Origin: Pseudomonadota bacterium
GTDB lineage: Bacteria; Pseudomonadota; Gammaproteobacteria; Xanthomonadales; Rhodanobacteraceae
Assembly (NCBI GenBank): GCA_021787175.1
Contig: JAJYMF010000255.1
Location: 1 to 7,207 of the forward strand
Direction of reading: 5' to 3'
Length of the DNA stretch: 7,207 nucleotides
Shown: one piece after another, positions 1 to 6,458 of the stretch
Layout: each line of letters starts with the position of its first letter
Numbering within the stretch: the stretch's first letter is position 1
Made by a program: the position numbers and the translations under genes
The notes under the pieces: generated by a model
Database searches by the model: none
What the model was told of the DNA's origin: nothing
Seen by the model: only the letters and a program-made list of their open reading frames with translations

Positions 1-1935
1 ATAGTCGGTGACCGAGGTGAAGAAGCCGCTGGGCCCGTTGAACACATAGCCCATGTCCGGCATCCGGAACGCCGTGGAGTAGCTGGCACGCAGCAGTAAT
101 GTCTTGATCGGCCGGAACTCGAGTCCCAGCTTGTAGGTCGGCTTGCTGGCCGTGCCGCCGCCGTCGTTGTGAAAACGGTCGTAGCGGGCCGAGACGTCGG
201 CTGTCAGCATGCTGAAAATCGGGACGTTGAACTCCAGCGCGCCTGCGTAATTGTTGCGCAGACCGCCGCCCGACGATCCGGTGATGCCCCAGAAGCCGCC
301 CGACGCCAGCAGCGGATTGACCGGCAGTGCCCAGCTCTGGTCACCCACCTGCAGCAGGCCGGCCACACCGACATCGCCCGCAGGCAGGGAAAACAGGCTG
401 GTGTTGGTGACCTTGAGGTTGACGTTCTGGGTGTACGCCTCGCTGCTGCTGTGGATGATGCCGAGGAAGCTCTGGTACTGCGCCGGCGTGAAGCCCTGAT
501 AGAACTTGGCGTAGTTGGGCGCATAGATCGGATACCCGTAATAGGTACCCAGCTTCGGTCCCATGAACTGGTTCTGGAAGAACTGGTTGACCGCGTTGGT
601 CAGCGGGCGCGGCTGGTTGGACGTCAGGTTCTGCTGCGACCGGGCATAGTAGGCGTCGTAATTCCAGTCCGTCTGGCCGAGAGTGCCCTTGATACCGCCG
701 TAAGCGTTGTAAGAACGTCCGAGAAAATGCGTGGCGCCGGCCGCGAGGCTGCCCGTTTCCTCCGGCGAGAAGGTTTCATACAGATACTGGAATGTTCCGG
801 TATTCGCATTGACAAAATAACCGAAGTTGTTCGGTGACCAGAAGTTGTAGAACGGGCCGGCGTACGAATCCTTGCTGTCGATGTTGTAAAGCACGGTGGC
901 GTAGAGCTCGGCATTGTCATTCAGCCGGAACTGCGATGACACATAGGCGCTGCCGCCGTGATCGCTGTTCATCAGCGTGGTATAGCCGGGAAGATAGGCG
1001 CTGCCGCAGCGGTAGCCGCGGACGGCATAATTGCCGTTCCCCCTGTAGCTCATCACCGGGGCGCGTACCGTCGTGCCGCCATATTGATTGCCGATCTGCG
1101 AGCAGGCGTTGGGTGTGATGCTGTTCGGATCGACGACCTGCCCCGTACTGCCGTCAAAAATGAAGTAGGAGCCTGACGGAACACCCGCAAGCTGCGGATT
1201 CGGGTTGCCGAAAGTGCTGCCGGTCAGCTTGCGCTGGAAGGCCCATATCGGCTGCTGGTCGGTGTACTGCAAACCGTACACCATGCTGAAGCGGCCCTTG
1301 TCATAGCCGCCCACCAGCTGCAGGCGCTGGCTGCCGCCGCCGCCATCGGAGTAGCCGCCAGCGCGATAATCGAAGTCCACCCCTGAGGCGTGGTGCTTGA
1401 GAATGATGTTGACCACGCCCGCGATGGCCGCGGAGCCGTAGAGCGACGACTGGTTGCCGGGGACGATCTCGATACGATCAACCATCGCCAGCGGAATCGA
1501 GGAGATGTCCGTGAAACTGAAGGATCCGTTGTAAAGCAGCGGGTAGTCGGCCAACGGGTGACCATCGACCATGATCAGGGTGAAATCCGGCGGCAGGCCC
1601 AGCAGACTGATGGTCTGGGCACCCGGGGTAAAGCCCGCCTGGAACTGCTGGCCTTGAACCTGGCCGGTCACCAAGGGCTGCGCACGCAATGCCTGGTAAA
1701 GGTTGGTGAAGCCCTGGCGCTTGATGTCCTGTGCGGTGATGGTGATCACCGGCGAGGCGGTCTCGATCTCCGACTGCGGGATCAGCGAACCGGTGACCAC
1801 GACTTCCTTGAGTTTCTTGGTCTCCTTCTTGTCCTGCTTGGTGGCCTGGGCAGCATCCTGGGCGTGGACGATCATCGGCACGGCCGGCAGCGCCAGTGCG
1901 GTGCAAATCGCGGCAACCAACAACTTTCTCTTCAT
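1..1935 (-). CDS. TonB-dependent outer-membrane receptor TBDR1, C-terminus cut by window edge
   Basis: An outer-membrane ligand-gated transporter that would take up a substrate using energy from TonB-ExbB-ExbD. The frame stays open from the ATG at 1935 for 645 codons to the window edge, so roughly the last 290-300 residues are missing, judged by alignment with the neighbouring receptor. Residues 1-25 are a signal peptide (MKRKLL, hydrophobic core, cleavage probably after VHA). A Lys-rich linker (about 32-43) precedes a TonB-box-like KEVVVTGS (43-50). The plug runs from about residue 59 (TASPVITIT) to about 180, ending with the typical SLYGSAAIAGVVNIILK (164-180). The barrel follows and includes the conserved LLLRASYSTAFRMPDMGY (613-630). 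Cys278 and Cys310 could form a disulfide in an extracellular loop. The start at 1935 is chosen because AAGGGG lies 9 bases upstream; another in-frame ATG at 1944 directly abuts that site and is unlikely. The protein is a clear paralogue of the receptor at 2394-5207. The substrate cannot be told from sequence. Confidence 0.95.
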   Translation of the reverse strand, partial: MKRKLLVAAICTALALPAVPMIVHAQDAAQATKQDKKETKKLKEVVVTGSLIPQSEIETASPVITITAQDIKRQGFTNLYQALRAQPLVTGQVQGQQFQAGFTPGAQTISLLGLPPDFTLIMVDGHPLADYPLLYNGSFSFTDISSIPLAMVDRIEIVPGNQSSLYGSAAIAGVVNIILKHHASGVDFDYRAGGYSDGGGGSQRLQLVGGYDKGRFSMVYGLQYTDQQPIWAFQRKLTGSTFGNPNPQLAGVPSGSYFIFDGSTGQVVDPNSITPNACSQIGNQYGGTTVRAPVMSYRGNGNYAVRGYRCGSAYLPGYTTLMNSDHGGSAYVSSQFRLNDNAELYATVLYNIDSKDSYAGPFYNFWSPNNFGYFVNANTGTFQYLYETFSPEETGSLAAGATHFLGRSYNAYGGIKGTLGQTDWNYDAYYARSQQNLTSNQPRPLTNAVNQFFQNQFMGPKLGTYYGYPIYAPNYAKFYQGFTPAQYQSFLGIIHSSSEAYTQNVNLKVTNTSLFSLPAGDVGVAGLLQVGDQSWALPVNPLLASGGFWGITGSSGGGLRNNYAGALEFNVPIFSMLTADVSARYDRFHNDGGGTASKPTYKLGLEFRPIKTLLLRASYSTAFRMPDMGYVFNGPSGFFTSVTDY

Positions 1936-1944
1936 GATGTGCAT

Positions 1945-1950
1945 CCCCTT
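1945..1950 (-). promoter_or_regulatory. Ribosome binding site of TBDR1
   Basis: On the minus strand AAGGGG is followed by nine bases and then the ATG at 1935. It decides between two in-frame ATGs: the one at 1944-1942 touches the site and has no room for a spacer, while the one at 1935 has normal spacing and begins a good signal peptide. Confidence 0.75.
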
Positions 1951-1999
1951 GGTGGTAACGCCGGTATGCCGCCATCAAGACGGCTCGATACGATCTCTC

Positions 2000-2014
2000 G
2001 GCCCGCTGCGGGCC
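2000..2014 (-). other. Hairpin in the TBDR1 leader
   Basis: GGCCCG and CGGGCC form a perfect 6-bp GC stem around a 3-base loop, about 65 bases upstream of the TBDR1 start and downstream of the proposed promoter, so it would lie in the 5' untranslated leader. There is no T-run after it, so it is not an intrinsic terminator. It could stabilise the message or act in translational control; a chance hairpin in GC-rich DNA is also possible. Confidence 0.4.
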
Positions 2015-2118
2015 TCCGCGCGGCGTTGCGCTGCCTGGCACTTCCCAAGGGCCACTACTCGCAGTCGCTTGACCACGCCCGGACGACAGGCGGATGACGC
2101 GGTCTTGGTGCTCGAGCG

Positions 2119-2149
2119 ACCGTAACGAGCGCTTAACGTGAAGGTCAAG
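2119..2149 (-). promoter_or_regulatory. Probable promoter or control element of TBDR1, shared with TBDR2
   Basis: Minus strand reads CTTGACC (2149-2143), 17 bases, then TTACGGT (2125-2119). TTGACC fits a sigma-70 -35 box well. The -10 would be TTACGG, or TACGGT with an 18-base spacer, which keeps only the most conserved T, A and final T. The same 14 bases with the same 17-base gap occur upstream of TBDR2, which is the main support. A 12-base interrupted palindrome, GAAGC-N2-GCTTC (2160-2149), touches the upstream side of the -35 box and could be an operator. The implied leader is about 175 bases. No transcript start can be seen from sequence alone. Confidence 0.55.
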
Positions 2150-2204
2150 AAGCCTGCTTCCGATGTATGCAAGACGTAATTAATGTGATGGATTTGGCAT
2201 CAAC

Positions 2205-2225
2205 GGCTAGGAATTTTTCCTAGCC
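2205..2225. promoter_or_regulatory. Perfect 9-bp palindrome, possible operator
   Basis: GGCTAGGAA (2205-2213) and TTCCTAGCC (2217-2225) are exact reverse complements around a TTT centre. The site lies about 56 bases upstream of the proposed -35 box of TBDR1 and 114 bases beyond the TBDR2 terminator, in a locally AT-rich stretch of an otherwise GC-rich window. Neither strand has a T-run after the second arm, so it does not look like an intrinsic terminator. An activator or repressor site for TBDR1 is the simplest reading, but no regulator is encoded nearby. The rest of 2226-2338 shows no gene or signal that I can support. Confidence 0.5.
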
Positions 2226-2338
2226 AGAGGCCATTGCTGTCCATGTCAGCGCGGCTGGCCGCAAGCAAATTGCACGATCCATGGGGCTTAGGCGCCGGCT
2301 TTGTGGCGGTCGGACGCGCTGGCACATTCGTCACGATG

Positions 2339-2363
2339 AAAAAGGCCGCCCTCGCGGGCGGCC
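2339..2363 (-). terminator. Intrinsic terminator of TBDR2
   Basis: On the minus strand GGCCGCCC, a 4-base loop and GGGCGGCC form a perfect 8-bp GC stem, followed directly by TTTTT (2343-2339). It begins about 30 bases after the TBDR2 stop codon. This is a textbook rho-independent terminator and argues that TBDR2 and TBDR1 are transcribed separately. In the opposite direction no T-run follows, so it works for the minus strand. Confidence 0.9.
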
Positions 2364-2393
2364 TCCATGAAGAACGATCTCGGTCCGTGTGGA

Positions 2394-5207
2394 TTATTTT
2401 TGACCGCCACCGAAGCGCACGTTGAGGTCCACCCAGAACGCGCGGCCGAAGGCGTTGTAGTTGAAACGATTGTAATAAGGCCAGCCGATCCAGGTCTTGT
2501 CGCGCGGCGGCATCGTGTTGCGGATGTTGTTGACGAGCAGGCTGACCTTCGCATCCGGGGTCAGACGGTACTCGATGCTGCCGTTGTAGACCATCCACGG
2601 CGCCACCGTTCCCGCCCCCCGGGCGGCGTAACCGATGGTGTTCACCTGAGCGGTGTAGTTCGGCGTCGCGCCGTAACGGATGCCGTACAGGGTCGTGGTC
2701 CAGTTGCCGATCGCCCAGGTGATGTTGCCGCTGAGGATCGACTTGAACTCCGACGAGTAATACGGGTTGCGCAGCAGGTCGATGTCCGGATCGCCCGGGT
2801 ACTGCTGGTAGGTGTGCTTGAGCGTGACGTTGTATTGCGCTCCGAACCGGAAGTCGCCCCAGCGGCCGGCATCATGGCGGTAATTGCCGGACGCGACGAT
2901 GCCGGCGACCATCTCCTTGGAGATGTTGATCGGCTTCACCGTGATGCCCAGCAGGTTGTAGGGCAGAGGACCCGTGCCCGGAGCCCGCTGGACCTGCGCG
3001 ATCGCCGCCTGGCAGGTCGGCGAGTTGATGTCGAGCTGCCCGAGCAGACAGGCCGCATCGTCCTTCATCAGCTGGTCTACGCTCTGGTAGCTGACCTCGT
3101 TGTCGATGTTGATGTGGTAGTAGTCGGCCTTGAAGTCCAGGGATGCCGTGGGCGACCAGACCACGCCGAAGCCGTACGACTTGGCGGTGATCGACTTCAG
3201 GTTGGCATTGCCGAGCTGGGTGCCCTTGTACTGCACGCTGCTGTAAGTGCACTGGTCGATCGGCACGCCCGGCTCCAGCACCGCACAGCGGTAGTAGTCG
3301 GTGGCCGTGCTGTAGAAGCCGCTGGGGCCGATGAAGGCATAGCCGAGATCCGGCGCGCGGAACGCGGTGGCGTAGTTGCCGCGGAACAGCAGGGTATCGA
3401 TCGGCCGAAACTCCAGGCCCAGCTTGTAGGTGGCCTTGCTGTCCGAGCCGCCACCAATGTTCTTGTAGTGATCGTAGCGACCGGAGAGGTCCGCCGTCAG
3501 CATGCTGAAGATCGGCACCTTGAATTCCAGGGCGGCAGCGTAGTTGTCGCGCTTGCCCGCACCCGAGGAACCGGTGATGCCCCAGAAGTCTCCCGCCACC
3601 AGGCGCGGATCCGCCGGCAGGCTCCAGTAGGAGTTGCCCGCCTGCAACAGGCCCGCGACCCCGACCGGACCGGCCGGCAGGTTGAACAGATTCGTGTTGG
3701 TGACGACCAGATTGGCGTTCTGGGTGTAGGTCTCGGATTTGCTGCTGATCACCCCGGTGAAGCTCTGATACTGGGCCGGAGTGATGCCCTGGTAGAACTT
3801 GCTGTAGTCGGGCGCGTAGATCGGGTAGCCGTAGTAGGTGCCGAGCTTCGGGCCCAGGAACTGGCTTTCGAAGAAGGCGTCGACCTTGGCCCCCAGCGTG
3901 CGCCGCTGTTCGCTGGACAGGTTGTACTGCGAGCGCGCGTAGTACGCGTCATAGGCCCAGTCGGACTGGCCCAGATTGCCGCGCACGCCGCCCGTGAACG
4001 AATACGCGCGCGACCACAACCGCTCGGCGCTGGCATCCAGCCCGCCCATCTCCTCGGGCGCGAAGGTTTGCTGCACCAGATCGAAGGTTCCGGTGTTGGC
4101 ATTGACGAAGTAGTTGCCGGTATTGGCACCCCACCAGGTGTAGTTCGGCCCTGCGTAGCTCTTGTTCTTGGCGAAGGTGTAGAGCAAGGTGCCGTAGAGC
4201 TCGGCGGACTCGTTCAACCGGTAGTCGGCATTGAGGTAGCCGCTGTAGGTCGTGTTGGGGTTCTTCAGCGTCGAGTAGCCCACGCTCTGCTTGCTGCCGC
4301 AGTAGTAACCCGAGCCCTTGCGGTACTGGTAGCTCATCGTGCCGCCGAACTGGTTGGCGATGCCCGCGCAGGGGGTGGGGCCCGCGACGCTGGTCGGGTT
4401 CACGTAGCCTTGGCCATAGCGCAGGATCAGGTAATTGCGCGGGGAATAGCGCGCGTTGGGATTGGGGTTGCTGTCGGTGCTGCTGGAGATCGCCCGATCG
4501 AAGCCCCAGATCGCCTGGCTGTCGCTGATCTGCAGGCCGTAGACCAGGCTCAGCTTGTCGGTGTTGTAGCCGCCGACCAGCTGCAGACGCTGATTGGAGC
4601 CGCCGCCGTCCGAGTAGCCGCCGGCGCGGTAGTCAAGGGTCACGCCCTCGGCACGCTGCTTCAGCACGACATTGACCACGCCGGCGATCGCCGACGAGCC
4701 GTAGATCGAGGACTGATTGCCCGGCAGGATATCGATGTGATCGACCATCGCCATCGGCACGGTGGACAAGTCCACGAAGTTCGACTGGCCGTTGTACAAC
4801 AGTGGATATTCCGACATCGGCCTGCCGTTGATCAGGAACAGCGTGAAGTCGGGATTGAGGCCGAGCAGGCTGATGGTCTCCGCGCCGGGCGTGAAACCGG
4901 CCGAGAACTGGCTGTCCTGCACGGCTCCGGTGGCCAGCGGCTGCGCGCGCAGCGCGTCATAGACATTGCTGAATCCCTGGCGCTGCATGTCGGCCGCCGT
5001 GATGGTGATCACCGGCGACGCGGTTTCGATCTGCGCCTGCGGAATCAGCGAACCGGTGACGGTCACCTTCTCCAGTTTCTTGGCCTCTTCCTTCCTGGGC
5101 GCATTGCCCTGCTCGCCGGAACCGCTTTGCGGCGTGTCCTGCGCCAGGACCATCACTGGTGTGAACAACGCCGCAACGATGGCGGCCGCCAATAGCTTCT
5201 GCTTCAT
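2394..5207 (-). CDS. TonB-dependent outer-membrane receptor TBDR2, complete
   Basis: A 937-residue TonB-dependent receptor, a normal length for this family. Signal peptide 1-22 (MKQKLL, hydrophobic core, cleavage probably after VLA). A charged linker (about 28-44) precedes a TonB-box-like EKVTVTGS (46-53). Plug domain is about 62-183, with QGFSNVYDALRAQP (77-90), LINGRP (125-130) and the plug-end motif SIYGSSAIAGVVNVVLK (167-183). The remainder is the 22-strand-type barrel, with LLFRGNYATAFRAPDLGY (606-623). Six cysteines after the signal peptide occur as three spaced pairs (280/303, 641/653, 720/732), probably loop disulfides. The chain ends VDLNVRFGGGQK, so the usual terminal Phe of an outer-membrane barrel lies five residues before the end. 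The frame opens at 5258, but I start at 5207, where AGGGG sits 8 bases upstream and the signal peptide begins; the extra 17 residues would spoil it. An intrinsic terminator follows. The substrate is unknown. Confidence 0.96.
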   Translation of the reverse strand: MKQKLLAAAIVAALFTPVMVLAQDTPQSGSGEQGNAPRKEEAKKLEKVTVTGSLIPQAQIETASPVITITAADMQRQGFSNVYDALRAQPLATGAVQDSQFSAGFTPGAETISLLGLNPDFTLFLINGRPMSEYPLLYNGQSNFVDLSTVPMAMVDHIDILPGNQSSIYGSSAIAGVVNVVLKQRAEGVTLDYRAGGYSDGGGSNQRLQLVGGYNTDKLSLVYGLQISDSQAIWGFDRAISSSTDSNPNPNARYSPRNYLILRYGQGYVNPTSVAGPTPCAGIANQFGGTMSYQYRKGSGYYCGSKQSVGYSTLKNPNTTYSGYLNADYRLNESAELYGTLLYTFAKNKSYAGPNYTWWGANTGNYFVNANTGTFDLVQQTFAPEEMGGLDASAERLWSRAYSFTGGVRGNLGQSDWAYDAYYARSQYNLSSEQRRTLGAKVDAFFESQFLGPKLGTYYGYPIYAPDYSKFYQGITPAQYQSFTGVISSKSETYTQNANLVVTNTNLFNLPAGPVGVAGLLQAGNSYWSLPADPRLVAGDFWGITGSSGAGKRDNYAAALEFKVPIFSMLTADLSGRYDHYKNIGGGSDSKATYKLGLEFRPIDTLLFRGNYATAFRAPDLGYAFIGPSGFYSTATDYYRCAVLEPGVPIDQCTYSSVQYKGTQLGNANLKSITAKSYGFGVVWSPTASLDFKADYYHINIDNEVSYQSVDQLMKDDAACLLGQLDINSPTCQAAIAQVQRAPGTGPLPYNLLGITVKPINISKEMVAGIVASGNYRHDAGRWGDFRFGAQYNVTLKHTYQQYPGDPDIDLLRNPYYSSEFKSILSGNITWAIGNWTTTLYGIRYGATPNYTAQVNTIGYAARGAGTVAPWMVYNGSIEYRLTPDAKVSLLVNNIRNTMPPRDKTWIGWPYYNRFNYNAFGRAFWVDLNVRFGGGQK

Positions 5208-5215
5208 CACTTGAA

Positions 5216-5220
5216 CCCCT
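5216..5220 (-). promoter_or_regulatory. Ribosome binding site of TBDR2
   Basis: AGGGG on the minus strand, eight bases before the ATG at 5207. It supports this start over upstream in-frame ATGs at 5258 and 5255, and resembles the AAGGGG site of the paralogous receptor. Confidence 0.75.
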
Positions 5221-5233
5221 GTGGCTGTGTAGT

Positions 5234-5250
5234 GTCCGCCCCCGGCGGAC
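5234..5250 (-). other. Hairpin just upstream of the TBDR2 ribosome binding site
   Basis: GTCCGCC and GGCGGAC form a perfect 7-bp stem around a GGG loop on the minus strand. It ends 13 bases before the AGGGG ribosome binding site, inside the predicted leader. No T-run follows, so it is not an intrinsic terminator. Its position would allow an effect on message stability or translation, but a regulatory role is not shown by the sequence. Confidence 0.4.
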
Positions 5251-5310
5251 CGCATCAACGCTCGCTCTGCAAGCGGCCTGTCGGGCTGCTGCTGCAGGAC
5301 GTCACGTTCC

Positions 5311-5334
5311 CCTGGCTCGCGCGTTGCGAGCAGG
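5311..5334 (-). other. Second hairpin in the TBDR2 leader
   Basis: GCTCGC (5315-5320) and GCGAGC (5326-5331) pair around a 5-base loop, and CCT/AGG extends the stem past a bulged base, for about 9 bp in all. It lies between the proposed promoter and the RBS-proximal hairpin. Its role is unknown and it may be chance structure in GC-rich DNA. Confidence 0.3.
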
Positions 5335-5369
5335 TCCCGTTTGCGAAAACATGACGGAAACCTTGCTAA

Positions 5370-5400
5370 ACCGTAATGTCAATTTGACGAAACGGTCAAG
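5370..5400 (-). promoter_or_regulatory. Probable promoter or control element of TBDR2, shared with TBDR1
   Basis: Minus strand CTTGACC (5400-5394), 17 bases, then TTACGGT (5376-5370), identical in both blocks and in spacing to the element before TBDR1. Inside the spacer is an 11-base palindrome GTCAAATTGAC (5388-5378), not present in the TBDR1 copy, which could be an operator covering the promoter. Further upstream TTACG recurs at 5430-5426 and 5408-5404, and TGACC at 5421-5417. The leader to the ATG at 5207 would be about 155 bases. The reading as a sigma-70 promoter rests on the good -35 box and the conserved spacing; the -10 is poor. Confidence 0.55.
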
Positions 5401-5479
5401 GGCCGTAAGTTTCAGCGGGTCATTTCGTAAGGTTTGCGCAGATGCTCGTCGCGATACCGCACGATCGTCGGCGCACCTT

Positions 5480-5518
5480 CCGCATCATGCGGCAGCCCCT
5501 GCGAAGGCCTGGGGCTGC
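5480..5518. other. Paired hairpins downstream of the reductase
   Basis: Two adjoining inverted repeats: CCGCATCATGCGG (5480-5492), and GCAGCCCC/GGGGCTGC (5492-5499 with 5511-5518), an 8-bp stem with an 11-base loop. They lie 42-80 bases after the reductase stop on the minus strand and before the TBDR2 promoter. No T-run follows on the minus strand, so this is at best a factor-dependent end or a 3'-protecting structure. I see nothing else in 5431-5559 that I can support. Confidence 0.35.
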
Positions 5519-5559
5519 TGTTTGCCGGCAGATGCGGCGCTCGCGGCACTCAGCGCCCG

Positions 5560-6312
5560 TCACACGAACGTGCTGCGGCCCCCATCCACCGGCAGCACGC
5601 TGCCGGTGACGTAGCGCGCGCCGGCCAGATAACGCACGGCCGCGGCGACATCGGCCGGGCTGCCGATGCGGCCGAGTGCGGTGCGTGAGGCCAGCATCGC
5701 CTCGGTCTCGGCGCGCAGCGAGCCGTCGGCCCAGAGCACCGTGCCGGGCGCGATGCCATTGACACGGACGCCCTCGGCGCCGAAGGCGCGCGCCAGTGCC
5801 TGCACCAGCATGGCGCCCGCCGCGCGGCTGATGCTATAGGCCTCGTAGCCGGGCAGCGGGCGCTGCGCGTAGAGGTCGAGGATCACCACGATCGCGGCAT
5901 CGCCGTGCGTCTCGGCCGCGGCGGCCAGCGCCGGGCGCAGGCGCAACGCCAGATCCCAGGTGGCGACCACGTTGACCTCGAAAAAGTCGCGCAGATCCCG
6001 ATTGCGGACCGTCGACTCGGCGGCGAGGTCGCTGCGCGCATAGCGCGAGGCGTTGAAGACGACGAGATCGAGCGGCGCGGCGCCGACGGCATCGGCCAGT
6101 CGCGCCCGCGCGTGCTCGTCACCGAGTTCGCCCTCGACGATGCGGGTGCTCTGCGGGCGAGCCGCTTCCAGCACGGCGGCCAATGCCGCGGCCTCGTCGC
6201 GCGAGTGCCGGCAATGCAGCAGCAGGTCGTGATCGGCGTGCAGCCGGTGCGCGATCTCGGCGCCGACGCGGCGGGCGGCGCCGGTGATCAGGGCTCGTGG
6301 AAACTGGCTCAC
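5560..6312 (-). CDS. Short-chain reductase, FolM/PTR1-like pteridine reductase type
   Basis: A 250-residue classical-length SDR with a Rossmann fold, probably a cytoplasmic NADPH-dependent reductase of pterins (dihydrofolate or dihydromonapterin). The nucleotide-binding motif is TGAARRVG (10-17), the TGxxxRxG form that marks pteridine reductases rather than the TGxxxGxG of ordinary SDRs. HCRHS (33-37) carries an Arg suited to NADPH. FNAS (86-89) stands where NNAS is usual. The Asp of the PTR1 active site is present in LDLYAQRPL (145-153). NGIAPGTVLWAD (185-196) and the C-terminal PVDGGRS (241-247) are typical. The catalytic YxxxK is altered: Tyr159-S-I-S-Arg163, codon CGC. The start is GTG at 6312; an in-frame TGA lies two codons upstream, so no longer protein is possible. 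The ribosome binding site is weak. It follows glyS on the same strand after a gap of about 306 bases, with no convincing promoter seen. The exact substrate is inferred from family only. Confidence 0.88.
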   Translation of the reverse strand: MSQFPRALITGAARRVGAEIAHRLHADHDLLLHCRHSRDEAAALAAVLEAARPQSTRIVEGELGDEHARARLADAVGAAPLDLVVFNASRYARSDLAAESTVRNRDLRDFFEVNVVATWDLALRLRPALAAAAETHGDAAIVVILDLYAQRPLPGYEAYSISRAAGAMLVQALARAFGAEGVRVNGIAPGTVLWADGSLRAETEAMLASRTALGRIGSPADVAAAVRYLAGARYVTGSVLPVDGGRSTFV

Positions 6313-6458
6313 GCGGCATCACTCGGCTGTTGCGGGCAGGTCGAGTATTGCGCAGCGCTGGTCATTCGGCGTGTTCTCATGCCGGTGCCAAGGGCCGCAG
6401 CGCATCGGCATGCGTCAGCGCACATCGCGCGCAGGACATGACGTGCATCGACGCGTCG

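Noticed and set aside
169..2097. Plus-strand open frames opposite TBDR1 (169-837, 1390-2097 and others)
   Set aside because: Antisense shadows of the TBDR1 frame, which is open for 645 codons and matches its paralogue throughout; the antisense products are similar to the equally spurious one opposite TBDR2.
2234..2425. 63-codon plus-strand frame between the receptors
   Set aside because: It runs through the TBDR2 terminator hairpin and into the end of TBDR2 on the opposite strand, without a recognisable motif.
2367..5195. A 942-codon open frame on the plus strand opposite TBDR2
   Set aside because: It is antisense to a clearly recognisable receptor, its translation is a low-complexity mix rich in Val, Arg, Ala, Gly and His with no recognisable motif, and it begins inside the terminator side of TBDR2. 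Long antisense frames arise readily in GC-rich coding DNA from third-position bias.
5208..5258. Longer N-terminus of TBDR2 starting at 5258
   Set aside because: It would put 17 extra residues before the signal peptide and would place the AGGGG ribosome binding site inside the coding region; the ATG at 5207 has both proper spacing and a proper signal peptide.
5324..5688. Plus-strand open frames upstream of TBDR2 and over the end of the reductase
   Set aside because: They cross the TBDR2 promoter region and the reductase 3' end, show no recognisable domain and have Arg/Ala/His-rich composition typical of shadow frames.
6313..6458. A promoter for the reductase downstream of the inverted repeat
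   Set aside because: TTGGCA and AATACT-like words occur, but not at usable spacing to each other, so I do not call one.
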